DNA of 64,000 nt, from positions 1-64,000 of the forward strand of contig NZ_LMEF01000031.1 in the NCBI RefSeq assembly GCF_001427905.1. Direction: 5' to 3'. Below are positions 1 to 8,989 of this stretch, in pieces. Position numbers and translations under genes: made by a program. This DNA is from Flavobacterium sp. Root420 (lineage in GTDB: Bacteria; Bacteroidota; Bacteroidia; Flavobacteriales; Flavobacteriaceae). Positions within the stretch are counted from its first letter, which is position 1; every line of letters starts with the position of its first letter. Under the pieces are notes generated by a model that was not told the origin of the DNA, ran no database searches, and saw only the letters and a program-made list of their open reading frames with translations.

Positions 1-99
1 GAAAGAAAACCTGGTATCACAACCTTTTGGATTGGCCTGCAAAAATTCAATTCAGTCATGCAAGGCTGGATACTCTTTAGAGATGTGTCCAGACGGTAG
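1..99 (+). CDS. C-terminal tail of a probable IS4-type transposase (partial)
   Basis: Frame 1 is open from the window edge to a TAG at 97-99 and encodes 32 residues beginning ERKPGITTFWIGLQKF. The pattern KPG-x3-FW-x-GLQ resembles the extreme C-terminus of IS4-family transposases, where a KPG-x-LWRG-x-(Q/H)-(R/K)-L motif is usual. This comes from memory of the family and the stretch is too short for certainty. If correct, the right end of an insertion sequence should lie within the next few tens of bases. I cannot identify an inverted repeat because the left end is outside the window. It could also be a chance open frame. Confidence 0.3.
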   Translation, partial: ERKPGITTFWIGLQKFNSVMQGWILFRDVSRR

Positions 100-127
100 G
101 CTTTTTAGCCGTAGTTTTTGTTAATCG

Positions 128-172
128 GAAATATAGCGGATAGCCCGGCCCGGAGGGACACGCCCAAAATAA
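128..172 (+). repeat. Partial flavobacterial intergenic structured element
   Basis: The stretch contains TATAGCGGATAGCCCGG followed by a GC-rich tail, in an otherwise AT-rich spacer. The TATAGCGGAxAGCC core recurs on the minus strand at 38455-38537, where a longer version with an internal hairpin is present. Here only the 3' half is seen. The 5' half is missing or lies to the left, possibly interrupted by the putative transposase. I see no coding potential. Confidence 0.4.
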
Positions 173-180
173 ACATAAAA

Positions 181-228
181 AAACAGCTTAAAGTATAAAG
201 TGATGAAACTTTGAACCTTAAGCCGTTT
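181..228 (-). terminator. Rho-independent terminator of the aminotransferase gene
   Basis: The arms AAACAGCTTAA (181-191) and TTAAGCCGTTT (218-228) pair with one G-U mismatch. On the minus strand the stem is followed by a run of U (the A run at 177-183 on the plus strand). The loop includes AACTTTGAACCTTA, the same sequence as the end of the repeat at 11693-11727. Confidence 0.6.
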
Positions 229-247
229 TAATAAACTTATTTATATT

Positions 248-1438
248 TTATAGAGTCAAAGCTTCTTTGATTCTGCGTAATGCTTCTTTTAAAATATCAT
301 CGCTTGTTGCGTAAGAAAAACGAATACAATTTGGATTTCCGAAAGCGTCACCTGTTACGGTTGCTACGTTAGCCTCAGCCAAAAGATACATTGAAACATC
401 GTTTGCATCTTTAATTTCAGTTCCTCTTAACGTTTTTCCGAAGAAAGAAGAAACGTCCGGGAAAACATAAAAAGCTCCTTCCGGAACGTTGATTTTTACT
501 CCTGGAATTTCTTTTAATAATCCGACTACTAAATCTCTACGAGTATGGAAAGCCTGAACCATGTGGTTTAATACGCTTGGATCTGCATCTACAGCAGTAA
601 TCGTAGCGCGTTGTGCTACAGAATTTGCTCCTGAAGTTACTTGTCCCTGAATTTTTGTACATGCTTTTGCAATGAATTCCGGTGCTCCGATGTAACCAAT
701 TCTGTATCCTGTCATGGCGAATGCTTTTGCAACTCCATTTACAGTGATTGTTTTTTCTAACATTCCAGGAATTGAACCGATACTGCAGAAAGTTCCTGAG
801 AAATTGATGTGCTCATAAATTTCGTCAGCAACTACATATATATTTGGGTGCTTTTCTAAGACTTTTGCAAGTGCTGTTAACTCTTCTCTGCTGTAAACAG
901 AACCTGAAGGATTACAAGGAGAACTGAACCACATCATTTTTGTTTTTGGTGTGATAGCAGCTTCTAATTGTTCCGGAGTGATTTTGAAATCAGTATCTAC
1001 AGAAGTTGGAACTTCAACCGGAACTCCGCCTGAAAGTTTTACAATTTCGAAGTAAGAAACCCAGTAAGGTGCTGGTAAAATAACCTCGTCACCATCGTTT
1101 AACATTACTTGTGCAATGTTGTATAAAGATTGTTTTGCTCCTGTAGAAACTACGATTTGAGTTGGTTTGTACTCTAATCCGTTGTCTCTTTTGAATTTTC
1201 TGGAGATTGCTTCTCTCAATTCTAAATAACCTTCTACTGGAGAATATGTGCTATAATTTTCGTCAACTGCTTTTTTAACAGCTTCTTTAATAAATTCTGG
1301 TGTATTGAAGTCTGGTTCACCTAAACTTAAACTGATAATGTCTTTTCCTTGTGCTTTTAATTCGCGTGCTAAAGCGGCCATAGCCAAAGTTTGTGAGGTC
1401 GCTAAGTTGTTAATTCTGTCCGAAAGAATATGATTCAT
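248..1438 (-). CDS. aspC: Pyridoxal-phosphate aspartate-type aminotransferase
   Basis: Class I aminotransferase of the aspartate/prephenate type, transferring an amino group between L-aspartate (or a related amino acid) and 2-oxoglutarate in the cytoplasm. The 396-residue protein starts MNHILSDRINNL and has the expected landmarks: SLGEPDFNTP near the N-terminus, the PYW stacking segment, SPCNPSG, ADEIYEH, the Schiff-base lysine in NGVAKAFAMTGYRIGY (about residue 238), and a C-terminal IRFSYA with the substrate-binding arginine. An upstream in-frame ATG would add ten residues unlike the family, so I prefer the ATG at 1436-1438. Single gene, ended by the hairpin at 181-228. Exact amino-acid specificity cannot be read from the sequence. 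Confidence 0.88.
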   Translation of the reverse strand: MNHILSDRINNLATSQTLAMAALARELKAQGKDIISLSLGEPDFNTPEFIKEAVKKAVDENYSTYSPVEGYLELREAISRKFKRDNGLEYKPTQIVVSTGAKQSLYNIAQVMLNDGDEVILPAPYWVSYFEIVKLSGGVPVEVPTSVDTDFKITPEQLEAAITPKTKMMWFSSPCNPSGSVYSREELTALAKVLEKHPNIYVVADEIYEHINFSGTFCSIGSIPGMLEKTITVNGVAKAFAMTGYRIGYIGAPEFIAKACTKIQGQVTSGANSVAQRATITAVDADPSVLNHMVQAFHTRRDLVVGLLKEIPGVKINVPEGAFYVFPDVSSFFGKTLRGTEIKDANDVSMYLLAEANVATVTGDAFGNPNCIRFSYATSDDILKEALRRIKEALTL

Positions 1439-1503
1439 TATAAAAATTTTGATTGTCCTTAATTTCAACTTTAATTAAGGAAGGTTAATTATTAATAGAT
1501 TTT

Positions 1504-2598
1504 TTATGCTAGTTCAGGTTTCATTCCAAGATCACGCAAATGCTTATAATGCGCAATAATGGCACCTCTCATGGTTCTGAATTCATGATAAGGCAAGTTG
1601 CATTCGATTGCAGTTTGTTTTACAATTTCAGCAATTTTTCCGTAATGTACATGACTGATATTTGGAAAAATATGGTGTTCAATCTGATGATTTAATCCTC
1701 CGGTAAACCAATTGATTACTTTGTTTTTTGGAGCAAAATTGGCAGTAGTGTATAATTGGTGAATTGCCCAGGTGTTTTCTATTTCACCTTCTTCATTCGG
1801 AACAGGGTTTGAAGTTTCTTCCACTACGTGTGCCAACTGAAAAACAATACTTAAAATTAATCCTGCCGTGTAGTGCATTACAAAAAATCCAATAACTACT
1901 TTCCACCATGTTACGCCTAAAATCATTGGCAAAGCCATCCAGATTAAAACGTAAATTATTTTTGTAATTACTAAAACCGTCCATAATTTAGTTGGACTTT
2001 GAGGAGCTCCGTAAGATAATTTTCTTTTTAAGTAATTTTTCATTTGCTTAAAATCGGTTGTTAATGCCCAATTAAAAGTCAATAGTCCGTATAAGAAAAA
2101 AGAATAATAGTGTTGAAATTTGTGAAAACGGTGCCATTCGGCATTTTGTGTAAAACGTATAATTCTTCCCGCATCCAAATCTTCATCGTGACCGTGAATA
2201 TTAGTATAAGTATGGTGAAGTACATTGTGTTGTACTTGCCAGTTGTGTACATTTCCGGCTAAAACATAAATACTTCCACCCATAATTTTGTTGATCCAGG
2301 ATTTAGAAGAATAAGATCCGTGATTTCCATCATGCATAACATTCATTCCAATTCCTGCCATTCCAACTCCCATCAGGATGTTTAATAGCAATTGTGCCCA
2401 AAAAGGCATATTAAGAGTTAATATCAAAAAGTAAGGCGTTAGAAAAACGGCAAAAAGAATAACGGCTTTTAAATGCAGTTTCCAGTTTCCGGTTTTCTGA
2501 ATGTTATTCTCCTTGAAGTAATTGTTTACTCGTGAGTTAAGTGTTCTGAAAAACTTCAGATTGTCTTGCTTAGCAAATGTAGGCGCAATGTTATTCAT
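1504..2598 (-). CDS. Membrane fatty acid desaturase (acyl-CoA/lipid type)
   Basis: Integral-membrane di-iron desaturase that introduces a double bond into acyl chains, probably to adjust membrane fluidity. All three histidine boxes are present: HDGNH (residues 89-93), HNVLHH (124-129) and HQIEHH (304-309). The HQIEHH form is typical of the linoleoyl-CoA/delta-6-like front-end branch, but no cytochrome b5 domain is fused. Hydrophobic pairs at about 43-85 and 205-255 fit the usual four-helix topology. Length 364 is normal. It is transcribed divergently from rsmG and has its own TACCTTTG promoter box at 2618-2625. Regiospecificity is uncertain. Confidence 0.9.
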   Translation of the reverse strand: MNNIAPTFAKQDNLKFFRTLNSRVNNYFKENNIQKTGNWKLHLKAVILFAVFLTPYFLILTLNMPFWAQLLLNILMGVGMAGIGMNVMHDGNHGSYSSKSWINKIMGGSIYVLAGNVHNWQVQHNVLHHTYTNIHGHDEDLDAGRIIRFTQNAEWHRFHKFQHYYSFFLYGLLTFNWALTTDFKQMKNYLKRKLSYGAPQSPTKLWTVLVITKIIYVLIWMALPMILGVTWWKVVIGFFVMHYTAGLILSIVFQLAHVVEETSNPVPNEEGEIENTWAIHQLYTTANFAPKNKVINWFTGGLNHQIEHHIFPNISHVHYGKIAEIVKQTAIECNLPYHEFRTMRGAIIAHYKHLRDLGMKPELA

Positions 2599-2617
2599 AA
2601 TTATTTTAAATAGTTTT

Positions 2618-2651
2618 CAAAGGTAATTATTATAAATTTTCAATTTGCAAA
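2618..2651 (-). promoter_or_regulatory. Bacteroidota-type promoter of the desaturase gene
   Basis: On the minus strand TACCTTTG (2618-2625) matches the TAnnTTTG -7 consensus, and TTTG (2648-2651) lies 22 bases upstream as a -33 element. The desaturase ATG is about 20 bases downstream of the -7 box. Confidence 0.65.
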
Positions 2652-2681
2652 ATTGAGTTAAATATTTCAATCGTAAAGTAG

Positions 2682-2689
2682 TACTTTTG
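2682..2689 (+). promoter_or_regulatory. -7 promoter box of rsmG
   Basis: TACTTTTG matches TAnnTTTG and lies 16 bases before the rsmG ATG. A well-spaced -33 element is not clear. Confidence 0.55.
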
Positions 2690-2705
2690 TTAAAAATTTA
2701 CTACA

Positions 2706-3335
2706 ATGGATGAGATATTGAAATATTTTCCAAATTTGACTGAACTTCAAATCGAACAATTTCAAAAATTAGACTTTTTATACCACGATTGGAATGAAAA
2801 AATCAATGTAATTTCGCGAAAAGACATTGACGCCTTATATACAAAACACATTTTGCATTCGCTTGGAATCGCAAAAATCATGAAATTCGAACCTGGAGCA
2901 ACTGTTTTGGATGTTGGAACCGGGGGGGGATTTCCTGGAATTCCGTTAGCGATTCTTTTTCCCGAAACGCGTTTTTATTTAATTGATGTTATTGCGAAAA
3001 AAATAAAAGTGGTTCAGGGTGTTGTTGATGCCTTAGAATTAAAAAATGTAAAAGCAGAACAAAAACGTGCTGAATTGGTGAAAGGTGATTTCGATTTTAT
3101 CGTGAGCCGTGCGGTAACCAATATGCCGGATTTTGTTTCCTGGATAAAAGATAAAATCAAAAAGCAGCACAAACACACTTTAAAAAACGGAATCCTTTAT
3201 TTAAAAGGTGGAGATTTGACCGAAGAATTAGCTGCTTTTCCAAAGGCTACTTTATATGATTTGGCAGATATTTTTGAAGACGAGTTTTTTGAAACTAAAA
3301 AAGTGGTGCATTTGCCTTTGAAGTTTCAGCCTTAG
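2706..3335 (+). CDS. rsmG: 16S rRNA (guanine-527-N7)-methyltransferase RsmG
   Basis: SAM-dependent methyltransferase that modifies G527 in the 530 loop of 16S rRNA. The 209-residue protein has the family hallmarks: the N-terminal segment NEKINVISRKD, then the SAM-binding loop DVGTGGGFPGIPLAI (about residues 68-82), the LIDV strand, and the catalytic-region SRAV. The length is typical. The ATG is preceded by a TACTTTTG box and the gene stands alone, divergent from the desaturase gene. It ends ahead of the strong hairpin at 3393-3429. Confidence 0.95.
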   Translation: MDEILKYFPNLTELQIEQFQKLDFLYHDWNEKINVISRKDIDALYTKHILHSLGIAKIMKFEPGATVLDVGTGGGFPGIPLAILFPETRFYLIDVIAKKIKVVQGVVDALELKNVKAEQKRAELVKGDFDFIVSRAVTNMPDFVSWIKDKIKKQHKHTLKNGILYLKGGDLTEELAAFPKATLYDLADIFEDEFFETKKVVHLPLKFQP

Positions 3336-3340
3336 AAAAA

Positions 3341-3451
3341 GGTTTCAAGTTTAAAAGTTTCAGGTTTCAGGTTTTGTTGGAATCTATGTAATAAAATCCC
3401 AAATTCCAATTTAAGGAATTTGGGATTTTTTATTTGACCTGAAACCTGAAA
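3341..3451. repeat. Nested inverted repeat with 7-base periodic arms around a terminator
   Basis: The outer arms TTTCAGGTTTCAGGT (3358-3372) and ACCTGAAACCTGAAA (3437-3451) are perfect 15-base complements. The left arm continues to about 3341 as degenerate 7-base units of the AGGTTTC type. Inside lies a second perfect stem, AAAATCCCAAATTCC (3393-3407) with GGAATTTGGGATTTT (3415-3429), followed by T residues, which can terminate rsmG transcription. A nearly identical AAATCCCAAATTC stem occurs at 54711-54754. Confidence 0.75.
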
Positions 3452-3545
3452 TCTGCTTCATCCTCTATTATTCTCCGCTCATGTACTTTTATTTGTCCAA
3501 TCTGTATTAGAGGAATATCTTTACTACAACACTAAAACATTTGTA

Positions 3546-4607
3546 TTGAAAAGAATTACCAGAATACCGACATATTGGACAATTCAATTAATCGGTTGGA
3601 TTACAACTTCCTTGTATTGGGGGTTTTCTGCCTTTTTCAGCGGTACTTTTATATGGAAAATAGGCATAGCAGATTTAATATTGGATGTAACCATTGGAAT
3701 TACATTGACACATATTTATAGAAACTTTTCTTTAAAAAACAGATGGAATAAATTAAGTCTAAAAATGTTAGTTCCGAGAATTGCAATTAGTGTTTTGGTG
3801 CTTTCAGTTTTGTACATGTTTTTAATTGTTGGTAAACTTTATCTGGTACGTTTACTGATTTTAGAGAGCAATCCTGTTTCGTTTATATCATTTTTAAAAT
3901 CAACACAATTGCAGATTTTTATCACAGGCATGAGATTAATGTCTATTTGGCTATTGGCTTACCATCTTTATCATTATTCAAGACTTGAAATAGAAACGGT
4001 AAAAGAAAACGCCCGATTGTCGCTTATAGTGAAAGAAGCACAATTGAACAATCTGAGTGCACAGTTAAATCCGCATTTCTTTTTTAACTCATTGAACAAT
4101 ATAAAATTTTTGATCTTAGAAAATCCAGATTCGGCCAGAAGAGCAATTGATTTATTGTCTGAGTTGCTACGAAATTCTTTAAATAATAATGTTGCAAGAT
4201 TAATACCATTAGAAGACGAGATTAATCTTGTCAAAGATTATCTGGAATTAGAAAAAATACGATTTGAGGAACGTTTGCAAATTAAAATTGAAACAAATTT
4301 AGACTTAACTGAACATTTTGTTCTGCCTTTGAGCATTCAGTCTTTGGTGGAGAATGCCATAAAACATGGAATTGAAAAAAGAAAAAATGGCGGATTTATT
4401 AATGTAATAGTTGAAAAGGAAAACGGTTTTCTGAAAATTATTGTTCAAAATTCGGGTAAGCTGAGTATAGGAATTAAAGATTCCGGTATTGGATTAAATA
4501 ATCTGAAAGAACGTTTGCTTCTGCAATATAACGGAAATGCTTCTTTTGAAATTAAAGAGATGAATGACGAAACGGTTTTGACAACGATGATACTTCCAAC
4601 GAAATGA
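3546..4607 (+). CDS. LytS-type membrane sensor histidine kinase
   Basis: Sensor kinase of the LytS/YehU class, expected to phosphorylate the LytTR regulator encoded next. Hydrophobic helices span about residues 10-145 (four or five segments), followed by a coiled linker and the His_kinase domain. The phosphoacceptor is His177 in QLNPHFFFNSLNN. The ATPase part shows the N box LVENAIKHG (N270) and the G box DSGIGLNNL (312-320). The start codon is TTG at 3546; there is no nearby ATG at the right place. The last four bases overlap the start of the regulator gene (ATGA), so the two are translationally coupled. There is no extracellular sensor domain of recognisable type, so the signal is unknown. 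Confidence 0.88.
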   Translation: MKRITRIPTYWTIQLIGWITTSLYWGFSAFFSGTFIWKIGIADLILDVTIGITLTHIYRNFSLKNRWNKLSLKMLVPRIAISVLVLSVLYMFLIVGKLYLVRLLILESNPVSFISFLKSTQLQIFITGMRLMSIWLLAYHLYHYSRLEIETVKENARLSLIVKEAQLNNLSAQLNPHFFFNSLNNIKFLILENPDSARRAIDLLSELLRNSLNNNVARLIPLEDEINLVKDYLELEKIRFEERLQIKIETNLDLTEHFVLPLSIQSLVENAIKHGIEKRKNGGFINVIVEKENGFLKIIVQNSGKLSIGIKDSGIGLNNLKERLLLQYNGNASFEIKEMNDETVLTTMILPTK

Positions 4608-5323
4608 AAAAGATAAAATTTATAATAGTTGATGATGAACGGTTATCCCGGGAAGAACTGAAAAGGGCATTAAATGATTATGAAGATTTCATTCTGTTAG
4701 GCGAGGCAGAAAATGCTGATGATGCTAAGGATTTAATTGAGGTAAATATGCCCGATTTAATTTTTTTAGATATTCAAATGCCTGAGAAATCCGGTTTCGA
4801 TTTATTGGAGTCTTTAAATAATGTACCATTAGTATTATTTACAACTGCTTATAACCAGTTTGCTGTGCAGGCATTTGAAGTTAATGCGTTGGATTATTTA
4901 ATGAAACCTATACGAGAAGAACGATTCTTGCAAGCAATTGAAAAAATAAGAAATGCTATACGCTTAAAATCTTCTTCGAATGATTCTTTAACAAATGATC
5001 GTAAAATTTTCATTAAGGATGGAGAGAAGCGATTCTTTATTCAATTGCACGAAATCTACTTAATAGAATCACTTGAAAATTATACCAGACTTTATTTTCA
5101 GGATAAAAAAGCCCTGCAAAGGCGTTCTCTCCGTCAATGGGAAGAGATGTTAGATGAAAATATTTTTTTCAGAATAAACAGGACTGAGATTGTAAATATT
5201 AATTATATCCAGGAAGTAAAAAAAACAGTTGGAAGCGGGCTGGAAATAAAACTAAAGACGGGCGAATTGCTAAAGGTTTCAAATCGTCAATCAGTCAAAT
5301 TTAAAAACAGTAACGAGATTTAG
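4604..5323 (+). CDS. LytTR-family response regulator
   Basis: Transcription regulator paired with the preceding sensor kinase. The N-terminal receiver domain has the acidic pair D10/D11, the phosphoacceptor Asp56 in LIFLDIQMP, a T/A switch segment and Lys101 in MKPI. Residues about 133-235 form a LytTR DNA-binding domain (IFIKDGEKRFFI through IEIKLKTGELLKVSNRQ). Length 239 is typical. It overlaps the kinase gene by four bases and lies 25 bases before the peptidase gene, which may be a target or a co-transcribed passenger. Sensors of this type are often encoded next to the transporters or hydrolases they control, but the target is not shown here. Confidence 0.92.
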   Translation: MKKIKFIIVDDERLSREELKRALNDYEDFILLGEAENADDAKDLIEVNMPDLIFLDIQMPEKSGFDLLESLNNVPLVLFTTAYNQFAVQAFEVNALDYLMKPIREERFLQAIEKIRNAIRLKSSSNDSLTNDRKIFIKDGEKRFFIQLHEIYLIESLENYTRLYFQDKKALQRRSLRQWEEMLDENIFFRINRTEIVNINYIQEVKKTVGSGLEIKLKTGELLKVSNRQSVKFKNSNEI

Positions 5324-5348
5324 TGAAAGCTATCAATAAAATAATTCA

Positions 5349-7091
5349 ATGAAAACAATTTTAAATTTTATATTTCTTATTTTACTAGTATCAAATACAT
5401 TCTCACAGCAAACAAGCGTAACAAAAGCAGAAGATTTAAAAAGCGCTTATGACATTCAGGATAGCGTAATGATCAAAACACGTGATGGTGCTTTTATATC
5501 TGCAATGGTCATTCGAAAAAAAGGAGTTTCTGTTCCAAAACCTGTAATACTTCAATATACTATTTATGTGAGAGATAAAGGAAGAGATATTAAATCCTTA
5601 AAAGAAGCGGCAGATAAAGATTATGTTGGTGTTATCGCCTACTCGCGAGGTAAGCGATTTAGTCCAGATGAAATATTTCCGTATGAAAATGATGCCAACG
5701 ACGCCTATGATGTCATTGATTGGATCAGTAAACAAGAATGGTGCAACGGAAGTGTCGGTATGTATGGCGGAAGTTATAATGGATATACACAATGGGCGGC
5801 CTGTAAGAAGATGCATCCGGCGCTCAAGACAATTGTACCTTATGTTGCCAACAGACCTGGAATGGGCCTGCCAATGGAAAATAATATTTTTGTAAATCCC
5901 AATTATGAATGGTCGTTTTATGTTGGTAATAATAAATATCTGGATACAATTGCAGGAAATGATAGGCAGCGATTTAGAAAAATGCAGAATATTTGGTGGG
6001 AAACGGGTGTTGCTTATAAAAAGATGGATAGTATTGATAACCATCCAAACAGACATTTTCAACGATGGACAAATCATCCCTCATTTGATGAATATTGGCA
6101 AAAAATGGCACCGTACAAAAAAGAGTTTGAACAAATTAATATTCCTGTCTTAGCTCTTGATGGCTATTATAATGATTCTCAAAATTCAAGTTTGTATTAC
6201 ATACGAGAACTTCAGAAATACAATCCAAAAACTCCGGCTTATGTAATAATTGGCCCATACGGTCATTTTGGTACTCAGATTGGTGGTGAAATTAAGTTGA
6301 ATGATTACAAGGTTGATTCAGTTGCAATAATCAACATTAAAAAAATAACTTATCAATGGTTTGATTTTATCCTGAAAAATGGAGCAAAACCAGAAATGTT
6401 GAAAGACAAAATTAATTATGAAGTTATGGGAACAAATGAATGGCGAAGTGCTCCCTCTCTTGACAAAATGGCTAATGGTTTCTTACAGCTATATTTGACC
6501 GATAACAAATCAGGAAAATTTTATGCCTTGAATGAGAAAAAGCCAATTCAAAAAAATTACCTGTATCAGGAAGTTAATTTTGCTGACAGACAAACCGAAA
6601 ACAACGAATATTACCCAAATCCTATTATTAGAAAAGAAATTGATACCAGTAGCGGATTTGTTTTTATTAGTGACCCCTTGAAAGAATCAATGTTGATTAA
6701 TGGTTCTTTTTTAGGAGAACTAAAACTAAGTATCAATAAAAAAGATTTGGATATCGGAGTGACTTTATATGAATTAATGCCTAATGGTGAATATTTTCAT
6801 CTGTCTTATTTTTTAGGACGAGTCAGTTATGCAAAAGATACTACTAAAAGAAATTTGCTAAAGCCAAATGAAATAGAATCAATTCCTTTTTCGAATACAC
6901 ATTTAGTAAGTAAACAACTAAGTAAAGGCAGTCAGTTAGTCGCTGTAATTAATGTAAACAAAAATCGCTTTTCAGAATTGAATTATGGAACCGGAAAAAC
7001 TGTAACCGAAGAAACGATCGAAGACGCAAAAGAACCATTAAAAGTAAAATGGTACAATGATAGTTTTGTAAAAATTCCGATCTGGAAATAA
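5349..7091 (+). CDS. CocE/NonD-type hydrolase (S15 X-Pro dipeptidyl-peptidase-like), exported
   Basis: Serine hydrolase with an N-terminal signal peptide (residues 1-19, ending TFSQ), so it is likely periplasmic or outer-membrane-linked. The alpha/beta-hydrolase domain carries the nucleophile Ser142 in GMYGGSYNGY, a likely acid in LALDGYYND, and the histidine in GPYGHFG. The C-terminal portion (about 400-580) is the jelly-roll domain usual in the family (XPD, glutaryl-7-ACA acylase and cocaine esterase relatives). Length 580 fits. It follows the two-component pair by 25 bases on the same strand and is ended by the hairpin at 7102-7129. The substrate could be a proline-containing peptide, an ester or an amide. 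Confidence 0.85.
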   Translation: MKTILNFIFLILLVSNTFSQQTSVTKAEDLKSAYDIQDSVMIKTRDGAFISAMVIRKKGVSVPKPVILQYTIYVRDKGRDIKSLKEAADKDYVGVIAYSRGKRFSPDEIFPYENDANDAYDVIDWISKQEWCNGSVGMYGGSYNGYTQWAACKKMHPALKTIVPYVANRPGMGLPMENNIFVNPNYEWSFYVGNNKYLDTIAGNDRQRFRKMQNIWWETGVAYKKMDSIDNHPNRHFQRWTNHPSFDEYWQKMAPYKKEFEQINIPVLALDGYYNDSQNSSLYYIRELQKYNPKTPAYVIIGPYGHFGTQIGGEIKLNDYKVDSVAIINIKKITYQWFDFILKNGAKPEMLKDKINYEVMGTNEWRSAPSLDKMANGFLQLYLTDNKSGKFYALNEKKPIQKNYLYQEVNFADRQTENNEYYPNPIIRKEIDTSSGFVFISDPLKESMLINGSFLGELKLSINKKDLDIGVTLYELMPNGEYFHLSYFLGRVSYAKDTTKRNLLKPNEIESIPFSNTHLVSKQLSKGSQLVAVINVNKNRFSELNYGTGKTVTEETIEDAKEPLKVKWYNDSFVKIPIWK

Positions 7092-7101
7092 AGCAACAAA
7101 A

Positions 7102-7129
7102 AAGCCGAATCTAAATTTAGATTCGGCTT
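7102..7129. terminator. Bidirectional terminator between the S15-like hydrolase and pruA
   Basis: A perfect 28-base palindrome, AAGCCGAATCTAAA and its complement, has A and T runs on the outside. On the minus strand the U run follows directly, so it should stop pruA transcripts best. Confidence 0.8.
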
Positions 7130-7162
7130 ATAATATTGACTTTCGACTTTCCAACTTTAAGA

Positions 7163-8788
7163 CTATCCTAAAAACGGATATCTATAATCTTCCGGAGTTA
7201 CAAAAGTTTCTTTAATAGTTCTTGGAGAAGCCCAACGCAATAAGTTCAATGCAGAACCAGCTTTGTCGTTCGTTCCTGAAGCTCTTGCTCCGCCAAAAGG
7301 TTGCATTCCAACAACAGCTCCTGTTGGTTTATCGTTGATGTAGAAGTTACCGGCAGCATTTTGCAATTTCGTAGTCGCTACTTCAATAGCATAACGATCC
7401 TGGCTAAATATAGCTCCTGTTAAAGCGTACTCAGAAGTAGTATCAACTAATTCTAAAGTCTCTTCCCATTTTGCGTCTTCGTAAACATAAATAGTAATTA
7501 CTGGTCCGAATAATTCGGTTTCCATTGTAGTATATTTTGGGTTTGTAGTTACGATAACCGTTGGCTCAATAAAGTAACCTACAGATTTATCGTAATTTCC
7601 ACCAACAATAATTTCTGCGTCAGCATCTTTTTTAGCCTGATCTATATAACTAGCTAATTTATCAAAAGAACCTTCGTGGATAACTGCAGTAATAAAGTTT
7701 CCGAAATCTTCCGGAGAACCCATTTTCATAGATTTTACATCAGCAATTAATTGTTCTTTTACAGCTGGCCATAAACTTTGTGGAATATAAGCTCTTGAAG
7801 CTGCAGAACATTTTTGCCCCTGAAATTCAAATGCACCACGAGCAATACCAGTAGTCACTTGTTTTACGTTAGCACTTGGATGTGCAATGATAAAATCTTT
7901 ACCACCAGTTTCCCCAACGATTCTTGGGTATGTTTTGTAGTTGTGGATGTTTGCGCCAATTTTAGCCCAGATATCTTTAAATACATGAGTTGATCCTGTA
8001 AAGTGGACTCCGGCGAAATCACGGCTTGCCAAAACAGTATCCGTAATCATTAAAGCATCTCCAAAAACAACGTTGATAACGCCATCAGGAACACCAGCTT
8101 CTTTGAAAACTTCAATAATAATTTTTGTTGAGAAAACCTGGCTATCACTTGGTTTCCAGATTACAACGTTACCCATCATAGCAGCACTTGCAGGAAGATT
8201 TGCAGCAATAGCAGTAAAGTTGAAAGGAGTAATCGCGTAAACAAAGCCTTCAAGAGGTCTGTATTCTAAACGATTCCATGTTGTAGAATCAGATTTTGGC
8301 TGATCTCCGTAAATTTGAGTCATGAACTCTACGTTGTAACGTAAGAAGTCAATTAATTCACAAGAAGCATCAATTTCTGCCTGGTGAATATTTTTAGATT
8401 GTCCGATCATAGTTGCTGCGTTAATACGCGCTCGGTACGGACCAGCAATAAGTTCAGCAGCTTTTAAGAAAATAGCAGCACGCTGTTCCCATGCCATGTT
8501 TGCCCATGCTTTTCTTGATTCAAGTGCATTGGCAATCGCCTTTTCGATATGTTGTTTTTCAGCTAAATGATACGTTCCAACGATATGTTTGTGATCGTGA
8601 GGAGCTGAAATTGTTTTTGTATTTCCAGTTTTGATTTCTTCACTTCCAATGTATAAGGGCACATCAATTTTTGAGTTCCACATTGTAGTGTAAGCTGCTT
8701 GTACAGCCGCTTTTTCTGGCGAGTTTGGCGCGTAACCTTTTACAGGTTCGTTTACCGCTTTTGGTACATGAAAGAATCCTTTTAACAT
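7163..8788 (-). CDS. pruA: L-glutamate gamma-semialdehyde (1-pyrroline-5-carboxylate) dehydrogenase
   Basis: NAD-dependent aldehyde dehydrogenase that converts glutamate semialdehyde to glutamate, the second step of proline degradation. The 541-residue protein is the monofunctional, eukaryote-like P5CDH type and lacks a fused proline dehydrogenase. Visible motifs are ITPFNFTAIAANLPA, WKPSDSQ, the cofactor-loop FTGSTHVF, the general base Glu293 in VGETGGKD, the catalytic Cys327 in FQGQKCSAASR, and the C-terminal PFGGARASGTNDKAG. It stands alone with a TACTTTTG promoter box at 8831-8838. The partner proline dehydrogenase is not in the window. Confidence 0.95.
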   Translation of the reverse strand: MLKGFFHVPKAVNEPVKGYAPNSPEKAAVQAAYTTMWNSKIDVPLYIGSEEIKTGNTKTISAPHDHKHIVGTYHLAEKQHIEKAIANALESRKAWANMAWEQRAAIFLKAAELIAGPYRARINAATMIGQSKNIHQAEIDASCELIDFLRYNVEFMTQIYGDQPKSDSTTWNRLEYRPLEGFVYAITPFNFTAIAANLPASAAMMGNVVIWKPSDSQVFSTKIIIEVFKEAGVPDGVINVVFGDALMITDTVLASRDFAGVHFTGSTHVFKDIWAKIGANIHNYKTYPRIVGETGGKDFIIAHPSANVKQVTTGIARGAFEFQGQKCSAASRAYIPQSLWPAVKEQLIADVKSMKMGSPEDFGNFITAVIHEGSFDKLASYIDQAKKDADAEIIVGGNYDKSVGYFIEPTVIVTTNPKYTTMETELFGPVITIYVYEDAKWEETLELVDTTSEYALTGAIFSQDRYAIEVATTKLQNAAGNFYINDKPTGAVVGMQPFGGARASGTNDKAGSALNLLRWASPRTIKETFVTPEDYRYPFLG

Positions 8789-8830
8789 GGGATAAATTAT
8801 TTTTAAAATTACGAATTGTCTAATTTTTTA

Positions 8831-8838
8831 CAAAAGTA
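8831..8838 (-). promoter_or_regulatory. -7 promoter box of pruA
   Basis: On the minus strand TACTTTTG matches TAnnTTTG, 42 bases upstream of the pruA ATG. Confidence 0.5.
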
Positions 8839-8936
8839 CAAATGATAATTTGAATATATCACAATACAATATTAAAAAGTTGTAATTTAATAAAGTAATC
8901 CCACAAAACTGTAAAACAGCTTGATTGATAAATAGT

Positions 8937-8944
8937 TAAATTTG
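8937..8944 (+). promoter_or_regulatory. -7 promoter box of the DNA repair operon
   Basis: TAAATTTG matches TAnnTTTG, 45 bases before the ATG of the exonuclease gene. No -33 element at standard spacing is seen, so the assignment is tentative. Confidence 0.4.
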
Positions 8945-8989
8945 ATAGAATGTGCCAAAATGGTTTATCAACATTAAAATGGTAGCAAT

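Noticed and set aside
5598..6077. 159-codon minus-strand frame inside the S15-like hydrolase gene
   Set aside because: Shadow of a clearly coding frame with catalytic motifs; no recognisable protein features.
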